DNA of 64,000 nt, taken from assembly GCA_965212195.1 (NCBI GenBank), contig CBDBUW010000017.1:682001-746000 (forward strand), read 5' to 3'. The position numbers and the translations under genes were made by a program. This document shows positions 1 to 8,565 of the stretch, piece by piece. A model generated the notes under the pieces. It saw only the letters and a program-made list of their open reading frames with translations. It was not told the DNA's origin and did not search any database. How positions within the stretch are numbered: the first letter of the stretch is position 1; each line of letters opens with the position of its first letter. The DNA is from JAJCYK01 sp965212195 (GTDB lineage Bacteria > Bacteroidota > Bacteroidia > Cytophagales > Cyclobacteriaceae).

Positions 1-2
1 TT

Positions 3-170
3 GCTTACTACTTGCTGGCTACAACCGGGGTCTGTGTGGTTCCTCTGTCCTCCTTCCATTCACACCTTCTAGGATTTCGTGTGACCTTACTTGAAGAGCA
101 CCCAGAATTGTTGAAACAAACTTTCAGCAATATTCGTCAAGCCATTCAGGATTATTGCACTTCTATCTGA
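3..170 (+). CDS. Pyridoxal-phosphate aminotransferase, C-terminal end (partial)
   Basis: Only the last 55 codons are in the window; the frame is open from base 3 to a TGA at 168-170. The visible residues include LLATTGVCVVPLSSF, GFRVTLLEEHPELL and a final helix. The GVCVVP segment followed by an FRVTLLEE strand resembles the C-terminal small domain of fold-type I aminotransferases of the alanine/aspartate class, where the loop after GxxVVPG carries residues near the substrate. I infer the family from this fragment alone, and the substrate cannot be told. A 299-bp AT-rich gap separates it from amt, so it need not belong to the same transcription unit. Confidence 0.55.
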   Translation, partial: AYYLLATTGVCVVPLSSFHSHLLGFRVTLLEEHPELLKQTFSNIRQAIQDYCTSI

Positions 171-469
171 TATCTTTCATTTTTTATTGTACTATTCTAA
201 TATTATTATCCATATTAGGCTAATATTTATGATTTTAAGAATAATTTTTAACAAATATCTATTTTTTGTAAAAACAGGGTTTATTTTAAACTTGAAAATC
301 ATAATATTTTATTTTTCATCCATTTTATGGGTAAAATTTTAATCATAAAATGTAATTTTTTAAACTATTTATATTTTTTAGGTTATTTTTTTAATCACAT
401 TGCTTTCATAAGTAAGTTGACCCGTATTTATTTGTCAATCGAATAATTACTGGATTAAATAAACTACTT
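171..469. other. AT-rich intergenic region upstream of amt
   Basis: This 299-bp gap has no credible reading frame. It is strongly A+T rich between about 180 and 400. The one clear structure is a perfect 9-bp inverted repeat, CATTTTATG at 321-329 and CATAAAATG at 344-352, with a 14-bp spacer. I do not see a sigma-54 -24/-12 element, which is the usual nitrogen-control promoter for amt in Proteobacteria. A TTGACC at 417-422 followed by ATTTATTTG could be part of the amt promoter, but it is not a good match to the Bacteroidota consensus. Confidence 0.4.
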
Positions 470-1777
470 ATGAAAGAAGGAATTACAAATCTATTAACCA
501 CTGAGTCAGTAGAACCAGTGAGTGACCCGGTCACCATCACGGAAGTTGGCGGTCAGGTTGCCGAAAATCTGCTCACCGTTAATAACGTTTGGATGATGGT
601 GGCCATTTTCCTGGTCTTCATCATGCACTTGGGATTTGCCGGTGTAGAAGCGGGGTTTGGTCAATCTAAGAACACGGTTAACATCTTGTTCAAGAACACG
701 CTGACTCCTCTTATTGGTATAATAACTTATTACATTGTGGGATTCAATCTTATGTATCCAGACTCATTCGCTGCCGGAGGCGGTATGGAATGGCTGGGTT
801 TTGACGGCTTTTTCCTAAACATGCCGGAAGGTGGCGAAGGTATGGAATACGGAGGCGCCATGACCTACTGGACGGATTTCCTCTTCCAGGCCATGTTTGC
901 AGCCACCGCCGCCACAATAGTATCAGGAGCGGTAGCTGAACGTATTAAGATCAACGCCTATCTGATTTTCACAGTAATCTTTGTAGGACTGGTGTATCCT
1001 CTAGTAGGTAGCTGGAAATGGGGCTATGGTTTCCTAGATGATCTGGGTTTCTATGATTTTGCAGGATCTACCTTAGTTCACTCTGTGGGTGGATGGGGCG
1101 CCTTAGCCGGAATTCTGGTAATTGGACCACGACTGGGCAAGTACATTGACGGCAAAGTGGTGGATAAACCAGGCTCCAGTGTACCTCTTGCAACCATGGG
1201 AGTATTCTTGCTATGGTTCGGATGGTTTGGATTTAACGGGGGTTCCGTACTTTCCGCCGAACCAGGCGCAGTATCCAGAGTTCTGGTAACTACCTGCCTA
1301 GCTGCCTGTATGGGAGGAATCGGAGGTTATCTCACTGGTTGGCTGGTGTTCAAAAGACTGGACTTGGGAATGGTATTGAACGGCATTCTGGCAGGACTAG
1401 TAGGCATTACAGCTGGTGCTGACGTGATCAGCCCTGGCTGGTCACTGGTAGTGGGATTAGTAGCAGGAGTACTGGTGGTGCTTTCAGCCGTTACCTTAGA
1501 CAGGTTGAAATTGGATGATGTAGTGGGAGCTGTTTCAGTGCACCTGACCTGCGGTGTTTGGGGTACTCTGGCTGTGGGTATCTTCAGCGCTGAGTTCTCA
1601 CTGCTTACCCAGCTAATCGGGGTAGCAGCCATTGGATTAATATCCTTCCTTTCAGCATTTATCATATTCAAAGTATTGAATGCAACTGTAGGCATTCGAG
1701 TAACAGAGCAACATGAAAAAGAAGGACTGGATAGCCACGAACATGGAATTAGAGGCTACACCATAATCTATGAATAG
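470..1777 (+). CDS. amt: Ammonium transporter (Amt/MEP/Rh family)
   Basis: This is an inner-membrane ammonium channel of 435 residues, within the usual 400-450 range. About 11 hydrophobic segments run from residue 40 to 405. The family signature is present: DFAGS at 196-200, followed by the first of the twin pore histidines (H204 in TLVHSVGGWG); the second is H358 in VSVHLTCGVWG. The first 35 residues are polar, with no obvious signal peptide. The C-terminal tail has GIRVTEQHEKEGLDSHEHGIRGY, split here as GIRVTEQHE and HEHGIRGY, resembling the cytoplasmic tail that contacts PII proteins. No glnK lies next to it; a porin follows after 95 bp, with a hairpin between. Confidence 0.95.
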   Translation: MKEGITNLLTTESVEPVSDPVTITEVGGQVAENLLTVNNVWMMVAIFLVFIMHLGFAGVEAGFGQSKNTVNILFKNTLTPLIGIITYYIVGFNLMYPDSFAAGGGMEWLGFDGFFLNMPEGGEGMEYGGAMTYWTDFLFQAMFAATAATIVSGAVAERIKINAYLIFTVIFVGLVYPLVGSWKWGYGFLDDLGFYDFAGSTLVHSVGGWGALAGILVIGPRLGKYIDGKVVDKPGSSVPLATMGVFLLWFGWFGFNGGSVLSAEPGAVSRVLVTTCLAACMGGIGGYLTGWLVFKRLDLGMVLNGILAGLVGITAGADVISPGWSLVVGLVAGVLVVLSAVTLDRLKLDDVVGAVSVHLTCGVWGTLAVGIFSAEFSLLTQLIGVAAIGLISFLSAFIIFKVLNATVGIRVTEQHEKEGLDSHEHGIRGYTIIYE

Positions 1778-1792
1778 CAGTTGCCAAACAGA

Positions 1793-1819
1793 AACGAGGT
1801 AAGTAGGGCTTACCTCGTT
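1793..1819 (+). terminator. Strong hairpin between amt and the porin gene
   Basis: AACGAGGTAAG and CTTACCTCGTT form a perfect 11-bp stem with a 5-nt loop, 15 bp after the amt stop. No U-run follows the stem, so it is not a textbook intrinsic terminator. It may instead trim or stabilise the 3' end of the amt message, or set its ratio to the porin message. Confidence 0.5.
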
Positions 1820-1872
1820 CTAACAGGCTATTTAAATATCTAACTATCTAAAAAACCATAATTCAAGTTAAA

Positions 1873-2883
1873 ATGAAAAAGACAATTATACTATCAGTAG
1901 CTATGTTAATAGCTTCCATATATGTAACAAAGGCCCAGGACGAAGATAGTCCTCTGGTGATCTCGGGTAGTGTTGACACGTATTATAAGTACGATTTTTC
2001 GGGAAACTCCAACTCCTTAACCAGTTTTGCGGATGCCCATAATTCTTTCTCTCTGGGCATGGTTAATGTTATCCTGTCTAAGGAAGTGGGTAGAGCTTCC
2101 TTTGTGGCGGATATTGCTTTCGGACCCCGGGCGGACCAAAGTGCACCAGGTCCCATACAAAACCTGTACGTCTCTTACGCCATATCCGATAAGGTATCGC
2201 TAACCGGAGGTTTTATGGGAACTTTTGTGGGATATGAAGTGATCTCACCGGCAGCGAATTTTAACTACTCTACATCTTACTTGTTCAGCACAGGTCCTTT
2301 TCAAAACGGAGGCTTGAAGCTAGATGTGGCGGTTTCTGAAAAATTCGCCTTTATGGTAGGTGTATTCAACGAGTTTGACTCTTATGATAATAGCAGCGGT
2401 GGACTGGACTTTGGTGCTCAACTGTACTTCGCCCCTGTAGAAGGGCTGGCAGCCTACGTGAACCTGGTCACCAGCAATGATTCCGGAACAGAAATCGACC
2501 TTACGGCCACCTATCAGATCACTGAAGAGTTCATGCTTGGGATTAATGCAGCAAAACGCACTACCGGTGAATTCTTTGCAGAAGACGAAGGAGAAGGTTT
2601 GAATTTCAACGGGGTCGCTGTGTATGCCAACTACGCCTTCAGTGATGCTTTCGCCTTAGGGTTACGAGGTGAAACCTACAAAGATGAGGACGGTGGCATT
2701 CTGACGGAAGTTACCAGCAGGGTGAATGCCTTCACCTTATCGGCCAATATCGGCTCAGGCCCTCTAAAGCTAATACCGGAAATCCGGGTGGATACCGGAG
2801 ATGAAGATCTCTTCCTGGACAGTAATGAGAACACCACAGATACATTTGCTCAGTTTTTAGTTGCGGCTGTATTTTCATTCTAA
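1873..2883 (+). CDS. Outer-membrane beta-barrel porin, bbp2 (OmpL-like) family
   Basis: The 336-residue protein starts with a typical signal peptide (MKKTIILSVAMLIASIYVTKAQ, cleavage after KAQ near residue 21). The rest is alternating amphipathic strands with glycine/aromatic patterning and ends in a terminal Phe (VAAVFSF), the usual C-terminal signal for BAM-dependent insertion. The start ISGSVDTYYKYDFSG and the ADIAFGPRADQ stretch match the family of putative beta-barrel porin-2 proteins (PF07642). Bacteroidota often place such porins beside amt, so a role in letting ammonium or small nitrogen compounds through the outer membrane is plausible but inferred only from context. Confidence 0.8.
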   Translation: MKKTIILSVAMLIASIYVTKAQDEDSPLVISGSVDTYYKYDFSGNSNSLTSFADAHNSFSLGMVNVILSKEVGRASFVADIAFGPRADQSAPGPIQNLYVSYAISDKVSLTGGFMGTFVGYEVISPAANFNYSTSYLFSTGPFQNGGLKLDVAVSEKFAFMVGVFNEFDSYDNSSGGLDFGAQLYFAPVEGLAAYVNLVTSNDSGTEIDLTATYQITEEFMLGINAAKRTTGEFFAEDEGEGLNFNGVAVYANYAFSDAFALGLRGETYKDEDGGILTEVTSRVNAFTLSANIGSGPLKLIPEIRVDTGDEDLFLDSNENTTDTFAQFLVAAVFSF

Positions 2884-2897
2884 GTGTTTAAAATACC

Positions 2898-2923
2898 GGA
2901 GTCCGGCCTCTAGGCCGGACTCC
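2898..2923 (+). terminator. Perfect 11-bp GC-rich hairpin after the porin gene
   Basis: GGAGTCCGGCC and GGCCGGACTCC form a perfect stem with a 4-nt TCTA loop, 14 bp after the porin stop and 15 bp before the next ATG. There is no downstream U-run. It is the second such hairpin in this small gene set, and it would partly separate expression of the porin from the DUF4468 gene. Confidence 0.5.
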
Positions 2924-2938
2924 ACAAATTTCGATATT

Positions 2939-3544
2939 ATGAAATTCAAATACCGTTATCTTTTAATTATCATAACCATTGCCCTGTGCAATGTTAATGG
3001 GGCCAAAAGCCAACATATCAACCCGCTACCTCAGGACCAACATGGAAAAATTACCTTTAGCGAAGTTGTCAGTGTAGAGCACACCTCCCAGGAACTACTT
3101 TACCACCATGCGTTGGGATTTGTGCAAAGGATAGTAGACAACTCGAAAAATCTTAAAAAGAAGTCCATAGTAAAAGACGAACCCCAGGAAGTATACATTC
3201 CCCTGGCCTTTACGGTTTACCAGGAATTTCCTCTAAGATCACCCCACGGCGTGATCAAGTATGATTTTAAGATATCTCTCAAGGACGGACGTTACCGTTA
3301 CCTGGCTACTAACTTCGTTTTCCACTATCTCAAAAGGAATCGCTACGGAAAATTTATGGAGGTAAGTGGCCAGTCAAAACCCTTGGAAGATCCATTCTTC
3401 AAAGGCAACCAAAAACTGTGGGACCAGCACCAGCAAAAAGTGTTAGAGAAGATCGAAAAGTTGACCACAACTCTGAAATCCATGATGATGATTCCGGAAG
3501 CGGGCCCTCAGCAAGAAGTGGTTAAGGTCAATGACAATTGGTAG
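2939..3544 (+). CDS. Secreted DUF4468-like protein
   Basis: The protein has 201 residues. I chose the ATG at 2939 because it opens a signal peptide (MKFKYRYLLIIITIALCNVNG, then AKSQ); the same frame is open further upstream but would overlap the porin gene. The body includes GKITFSEVVSVEHTSQELLY, VYIPLAFTVYQEF and VIKYDFKISLKDGRYRYLAT, the pattern of the DUF4468 domain with TBP-like fold found in Bacteroidota periplasmic proteins. The C-terminal third is charged and helical. Its function is unknown. It follows the porin by 55 bp, with a hairpin between. A gap of 284 bp to the convergent thrC shows no gene. Confidence 0.7.
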   Translation: MKFKYRYLLIIITIALCNVNGAKSQHINPLPQDQHGKITFSEVVSVEHTSQELLYHHALGFVQRIVDNSKNLKKKSIVKDEPQEVYIPLAFTVYQEFPLRSPHGVIKYDFKISLKDGRYRYLATNFVFHYLKRNRYGKFMEVSGQSKPLEDPFFKGNQKLWDQHQQKVLEKIEKLTTTLKSMMMIPEAGPQQEVVKVNDNW

Positions 3545-3828
3545 CAAAGCTCTTACATAAAAAAAGGGAGGCATTTTCATGACCCCCTTCCAATCGCTCG
3601 ATCACATTCTACTAATTGTGTTTCAGAGATTAGTTTACTACGAATGGTTAACTACTAATTAAGTAAAAATATAAAATTCGAGTCCTGAAAAAAAGTAAAA
3701 AACCAAGAATAGAGAAAATTTACAGATCATTCATTCTCCGTCCAATTAATTTTGAATTTTCTAATATACCCCTTGATTACTCTATGTTTTTACCAAATTC
3801 CCAAATTTAATTTTGTGCAAATTTTCAC

Positions 3829-5130
3829 TTATGGCTTTAAAAGATAATCCCTGAAGTGTGTATAATCATTGGGCATAGGATGGGCATTTTTGGCGGAGTT
3901 CAAAGCAGACTGAAGACGAGGGGGGATTTCTACTTTCTGATTAATCAACGGCTCCACCACATCCAGAAATTTTACAGGATGGGCCGTTCCCAAAAAAACC
4001 CCTACTGTCTCCTTACCCAAGCCTTTCATATACTCCGTTAGAGCGAGGTAGGCAACTGCTCCGTGGGGCTCCATCAGATAGTGATAGCGCTTCAGCACTT
4101 CTTTGATAGCCTGTTCGGTTTGGTGGTCGTTAAAGGTATAGGCCGTCACATCTTTGGTCAAGGCTTGAAAATCTCCTTGATATAAGTCCATAATGCGCAC
4201 AAAATTGCTGGGGTCCCCTACATCCATAGCATTGCTTATGGTGGCGATTGAGGGTCTGGGCTGGAAGTTTTGGGTACTTAAAAAGTCATAAAAAGCCCGG
4301 TTGTCGTTGTTGGCCGCAATAAACTTGGAAATAGGCAATCCCATACGCTTGGCTATAAGCCCTCCCATTATATTGCCAAAATTACCGCTGGGGACAGCAC
4401 AAACTAGCGAATCGCACTGCGCCCTGAGTTTTGCATACATCCAGAAATAGTAAAATGATTGGGGAATTAATCGGGCGATATTTATGGAGTTGGCGGATGT
4501 AAGGCGTCTCTTATTTCTCAACTGGGTGTCCAAAAACGCCGTTTTAACCAATTTTTGACAATCATCGAAGGTACCTTCCACTTCCAAGGCCGTTATATTA
4601 TGACCCATGGTGGTTAGTTGTTGCTCCTGAATATGGCTTACCTTTCCGGAAGGGTAAAGGATCACCACATCAATACCTGGGACTTGGTAAAAGCCGTGAG
4701 CCACGGCGCTACCGGTATCGCCGCTGGTAGCCACCAGGATACAAGGTTTTTCATTGCGATCCTTTAGAAAATAAGACATCAGCCTGGCCATAAAGCGAGC
4801 CCCGAAGTCCTTAAAAGCCAAGGTAGGACCGTGATACAATTCCATAGTATAAATTGAAGGACTCAGAGAAACCAGGGGGATGTCAAAATTAAAGGCCTCT
4901 TCTACCATTTGCTGCAATGCAGAAGGATCCACAGATGTACCCAACAGTGCTTGTCCTACCTGAAAGGCTATTTCTGAAAATGATTTTTGATCAATGTCCC
5001 TCCAAAACTTCTTGGGCAATCTTGGAATTTCCAAGGGCATGTATAAGCCATTGTCTTCCGGCATGCCTTGAAATAAAGCTTGCTGTAAGCCTACCAGGGA
5101 CTGGGGATTTTGCGTGCTATAGAGCTGCAT
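3829..5130 (-). CDS. thrC: Threonine synthase
   Basis: This PLP enzyme converts O-phosphohomoserine to threonine, the last step of the pathway. At 433 residues it has the size of the bacterial ThrC family. The PLP-binding lysine is K107 in GPTLAFKDFG, and the phosphate-binding region includes ATSGDTGSAVAHG. The N-terminus MQLYSTQNPQSLVGLQQAL, with DNGLYMP, is characteristic. Its start overlaps the end of thrB by 14 bp, which indicates translational coupling. It is the last gene of the glt-thr run. Confidence 0.95.
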   Translation of the reverse strand: MQLYSTQNPQSLVGLQQALFQGMPEDNGLYMPLEIPRLPKKFWRDIDQKSFSEIAFQVGQALLGTSVDPSALQQMVEEAFNFDIPLVSLSPSIYTMELYHGPTLAFKDFGARFMARLMSYFLKDRNEKPCILVATSGDTGSAVAHGFYQVPGIDVVILYPSGKVSHIQEQQLTTMGHNITALEVEGTFDDCQKLVKTAFLDTQLRNKRRLTSANSINIARLIPQSFYYFWMYAKLRAQCDSLVCAVPSGNFGNIMGGLIAKRMGLPISKFIAANNDNRAFYDFLSTQNFQPRPSIATISNAMDVGDPSNFVRIMDLYQGDFQALTKDVTAYTFNDHQTEQAIKEVLKRYHYLMEPHGAVAYLALTEYMKGLGKETVGVFLGTAHPVKFLDVVEPLINQKVEIPPRLQSALNSAKNAHPMPNDYTHFRDYLLKP

Positions 5131-6064
5131 CCTGGGATAAGATCAAAGGACCGTTTTGATTTACAGCCGAGACGAAAAGATCACTGCCAATGTCCACTTT
5201 CTGCAGGGCTAGGGTCATGGCTTCACCTACCTTATTCGCCACATCCTGACCTACGCTCAAAGCGAACATGCTGGGTCCGGAACCAGAAATACCACATCCC
5301 AGAGCTCCGGCATCCAAGGCTGCTCTTTTTACTTCCTGGAATCCTGGGATCAGCATGGACCTTACAGGTTCCACCACTACGTCTTCCATAGACCGTCCTA
5401 TTAAAGGATAATTCTCAGTAATAAGACCGGTAACCAAACCTGCTACGTTACCCCATTGTTGAATAGCACTTTTCATTGGCACCTGCTTTTTAAGAATACT
5501 GCGCGCATCTTTGGTAGCGATATCAATTTGGGGGTGCAAAACAGCTGCATAAAGCTCCGAAGGAGAAGGGATTTTTACCACGTCCAGGGGCTGATATGAA
5601 CGGATCAATACAAAACCTCCTAAAAGAGCCGGGGCTACATTGTCAGCATGAGCTGAGCCACAGGCCAAGGCTTCACCTTGCATAGCAAATGGCAATAGCT
5701 CCAGGGGTTCTAAGGGTTTACCCAGCAGCAGATTGGCACCAAACACTCCTGCCACAGCACTAGCGGCACTGGAGCCCAAGCCACTGCCCAAGGGCATCTT
5801 TTTATGTAGGTACAAATTAAAGCCACAATCCACTTTCAGTTGATCTAACAAATGGGCAATGGCTACACTCACCGTGTTTTTCTCAGGGTCACGAGGCAGC
5901 AAACCTTGGTCGCCTTGAATATCCTTAATTTCCAATCCCGGCTGATCTCTTAATTCCAGTAGCAATTCGTCTCCTGGCTGGTGCACGGCAAACCCTAAAA
6001 TATCAAACCCACAAGTGACATTGGCTACGGTAGCTGGTGCAAACACTTTTATACTTTGACCCAT
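5117..6064 (-). CDS. thrB: Homoserine kinase
   Basis: A GHMP-family kinase of 315 residues that phosphorylates L-homoserine using ATP. The ATP-binding GHMP motif is visible as PLGSGLGSSAASAV at about residues 90-103. The N-terminal APATVANVTCGFDILGFAV strand and the C-terminal CGISGSGPSMFAL glycine-rich motif also fit. It begins 2 bp after the thrA stop and overlaps thrC by 14 bp, so the three thr genes are tightly coupled in biochemical order. Confidence 0.95.
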   Translation of the reverse strand: MGQSIKVFAPATVANVTCGFDILGFAVHQPGDELLLELRDQPGLEIKDIQGDQGLLPRDPEKNTVSVAIAHLLDQLKVDCGFNLYLHKKMPLGSGLGSSAASAVAGVFGANLLLGKPLEPLELLPFAMQGEALACGSAHADNVAPALLGGFVLIRSYQPLDVVKIPSPSELYAAVLHPQIDIATKDARSILKKQVPMKSAIQQWGNVAGLVTGLITENYPLIGRSMEDVVVEPVRSMLIPGFQEVKRAALDAGALGCGISGSGPSMFALSVGQDVANKVGEAMTLALQKVDIGSDLFVSAVNQNGPLILSQDAAL

Positions 6065-6066
6065 GG

Positions 6067-8529
6067 CTATCCCACTAAGAATTCACTGATCTTTATGAGT
6101 TCGGCAAAAACCCCTGCCGCCGTTACCTCTGCTCCGGCACCAGGTCCCCGGATCAACAGCGGCTTTTCGCTATACCGACTGGAATTTATGGCAATTATAT
6201 TGTCTGAACCGGATAGTCCATAGAACAAACTCTCCGGACCTACGGCAATCAATTTGATCTTGGCCTTTCCGTCCTTCAACTGCGCCACATAACGTAATAC
6301 TTTGCCCTCTTCAGCTGCTTCCCGCACTTTATCGGACATTAGTTGATCCTGTTCTTCCAGGGCTATAAAGAATTTGTCCACCGTTTCCGCTTCAAAGCAC
6401 GCCGGAGCTAGTAATGGTTCAATCTCCACTTGATCCAGCTCCAGAGGTATACCTACTTCCCGTGCCAGAATAAGGATTTTACGGGCTACGTCTTTCCCAT
6501 TAAGGTCGTCACGAGGGTCGGGTTCCGTATATCCTTTTTGTTGTGCTTCTTTCACAATCTCACTAAACTTTTTATCTCCCGTAAAACTGTTGAAAATATA
6601 GCTAATGGTTCCTGACAACACCCCTTGGATTCCGACAATTCGATCCCCACTTAGCACCAAATCGTTAATGGTATTAATTACCGGAAGACCGGCTCCAACA
6701 TTGGTCTCATAAAGATATGCCACCCCTTTTTGGAAGGCAGTTTCCTTAAGATCCTGATATTGTTCAATACATTGAGAATTGGCCACCTTATTGGGGGTAA
6801 CTATTGAAATGCTGCTGTCGAGTACTTTTTGATAAACCGATGGTATGGAAGCGCCCGCGGTGTTGTCTACAAATACGCTGTTGGCAAGGTTAAGTTGCTG
6901 CATGCTATCCACAAACTTTTCGAGATCCATGTCCCCGCCTTGGTTATTCAACAGCTCCTGCCAGTTTTCCAGGTCAATGCCCTCCTCATCTATCAGCATC
7001 TTCTTGCTGTTGGCCAAACCACACAATCTAATTTCCAATAATCTCCTGTCCTTAAAGAAATCAAATTGCTGGCTGATCTGTTTTAGCAAGGTTCCACCTA
7101 TTAGTCCGGCACCCACCATAAACACATTCAGCCTCCTGCGATTGGCTATAAAGAAAGCACCGTGTAATGCTTTGAGAGCCTTAACCAGGTTATGGTGGTC
7201 AATTACCACTGAAACATTGAGTTCAGATGATCCCTGTGCAATGGCCACCACGTTGATCCCGTTTTTACCTAATGCCCCGAATAGCTTATCCGCAATACCG
7301 GTAGTTCTGCGCATATTTTCCCCAATAATAGCCACTACAGAATGGTCATTTTCAATAATGATGGGGTCAATTAGATTAGCCGCGAGTTCCTGCTTGAATT
7401 CGGCTTCAATAGTGCTTTTGGTGGCTACCGCTTGTTCAGGCACAATCGCAAAACAAATTGAGTGCTCGGAACTGGCTTGGGTTATCAGTATTATATTAAT
7501 TTTTTCTCTTCCTAAAGCCCCGAATAACCGACTGGCAATGCCGGGAACCCCCACCAAACCACTACCCTGCACATTAACTAGGCTTACCTGGTTGATAGAA
7601 CTAATACCTTTAATAGGCATATCCACGGTATGTGCTTCTCTGCTGATGATAGTACCTGGGAAGACCCGATTAAAGGTATTGCGAATACGAAGGGGTATGT
7701 TTTTGGTAAAAGCCGGTTGCAGGGTGGGCGGATAGATTACCTTAGCCCCAAAATGAGTCAGCTCCATGGCTTCTACATAGGAAAGTTCGGGCAAGGAAAA
7801 TGCCCGGGCCACCATATTGGGGTCGGCGGTCATCACCCCGTCTACGTCGGTCCAGATCTCAATCTCCTGGGCATCTAATGCGGCCCCAATTATGGCGGCT
7901 GTGTAGTCCGAGCCCCCACGTCCCAGTGTGGTGGTTTGCCCGGAGGCATTGGCCGACACAAAGCCGGTAACGATAGGTATACCTGCCAACCCTTTGAAAT
8001 AAGCGGCTATGCTGAGGTTGGTCTCTTCAAAATCCACTTTGGCCGCACCGAACTGCCCGTCGGTGGTTATTATCTCCCGGGCATCTACAAAGTGAGCCTG
8101 CAGATCAAGTGTTTTTAGGTACTCATGAATGATGTAGGCTGATAGTCGTTCTCCGAAGCTAAGCAGCAGGTCCTTGCTGCGCAGTGAGAGCTCCTTCAGT
8201 AAAGCAACCCCTTGAATCACCTCTTCCAGCTCGTTAAGCCATCGTTTTACCTGGGCCAAAATATGGCTTTGAGTCTGCAGCGGCAGCAGCTCCTTTATAG
8301 TACCGAAATGTCGCTCCTCGATCAGGCGCAGGCAATCACTCACATCAGCCTCCTTGCCTTGAACAGCCAGATCTCCCAATTGCTGTAACAGATTGGTAAT
8401 ACCCTTAAAAGCCGACACCACCACCACCAGGGACTCACCTGATTCATGGTAATCTTTTAAAATACTACCTACCTCCCGGATACTCTCAGGCGAGCCCACC
8501 GAGCTTCCTCCAAATTTTAGAACTTTCAT
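6067..8529 (-). CDS. thrA: Bifunctional aspartokinase / homoserine dehydrogenase
   Basis: An 820-residue fusion that catalyses the first and third steps from aspartate to homoserine. The N-terminal aspartokinase has KFGGSSVGSPESIREV at residues 4-19 and GRGGSDYTAA. Two ACT regulatory domains lie in the middle, recognisable by VPGIASRLFGALGREKINI and IADKLFGALGKNGINVV. The C-terminal homoserine dehydrogenase begins at about residue 465 with the NAD(P)-binding VFMVGAGLIGGTLL, and has the SGTISYIFN and YTEPDPRDDLNGKDVARK motifs. The ACT pair suggests threonine feedback, as in E. coli ThrA. It starts 36 bp after gltD with no hairpin between, so it is probably co-transcribed with gltBD. Confidence 0.96.
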   Translation of the reverse strand: MKVLKFGGSSVGSPESIREVGSILKDYHESGESLVVVVSAFKGITNLLQQLGDLAVQGKEADVSDCLRLIEERHFGTIKELLPLQTQSHILAQVKRWLNELEEVIQGVALLKELSLRSKDLLLSFGERLSAYIIHEYLKTLDLQAHFVDAREIITTDGQFGAAKVDFEETNLSIAAYFKGLAGIPIVTGFVSANASGQTTTLGRGGSDYTAAIIGAALDAQEIEIWTDVDGVMTADPNMVARAFSLPELSYVEAMELTHFGAKVIYPPTLQPAFTKNIPLRIRNTFNRVFPGTIISREAHTVDMPIKGISSINQVSLVNVQGSGLVGVPGIASRLFGALGREKINIILITQASSEHSICFAIVPEQAVATKSTIEAEFKQELAANLIDPIIIENDHSVVAIIGENMRRTTGIADKLFGALGKNGINVVAIAQGSSELNVSVVIDHHNLVKALKALHGAFFIANRRRLNVFMVGAGLIGGTLLKQISQQFDFFKDRRLLEIRLCGLANSKKMLIDEEGIDLENWQELLNNQGGDMDLEKFVDSMQQLNLANSVFVDNTAGASIPSVYQKVLDSSISIVTPNKVANSQCIEQYQDLKETAFQKGVAYLYETNVGAGLPVINTINDLVLSGDRIVGIQGVLSGTISYIFNSFTGDKKFSEIVKEAQQKGYTEPDPRDDLNGKDVARKILILAREVGIPLELDQVEIEPLLAPACFEAETVDKFFIALEEQDQLMSDKVREAAEEGKVLRYVAQLKDGKAKIKLIAVGPESLFYGLSGSDNIIAINSSRYSEKPLLIRGPGAGAEVTAAGVFAELIKISEFLVG

Positions 8530-8565
8530 ATTATAGGGGACCGGGACAATTTTACGTAAAAATAA

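Noticed and set aside
1327..1695. A 122-codon open frame on - opposite amt
   Set aside because: It is antisense to the clear Amt membrane segments and shows no motif of its own.
3560..3590. Hairpin after the DUF4468 gene (AAGGGAGG / CCCCCTT)
   Set aside because: The arms are mismatched and no T-run follows.
6845..7735. A 296-codon open frame on + opposite thrA
   Set aside because: It lies wholly within the coding region of thrA, has no family resemblance, and its composition is that of an antisense shadow.
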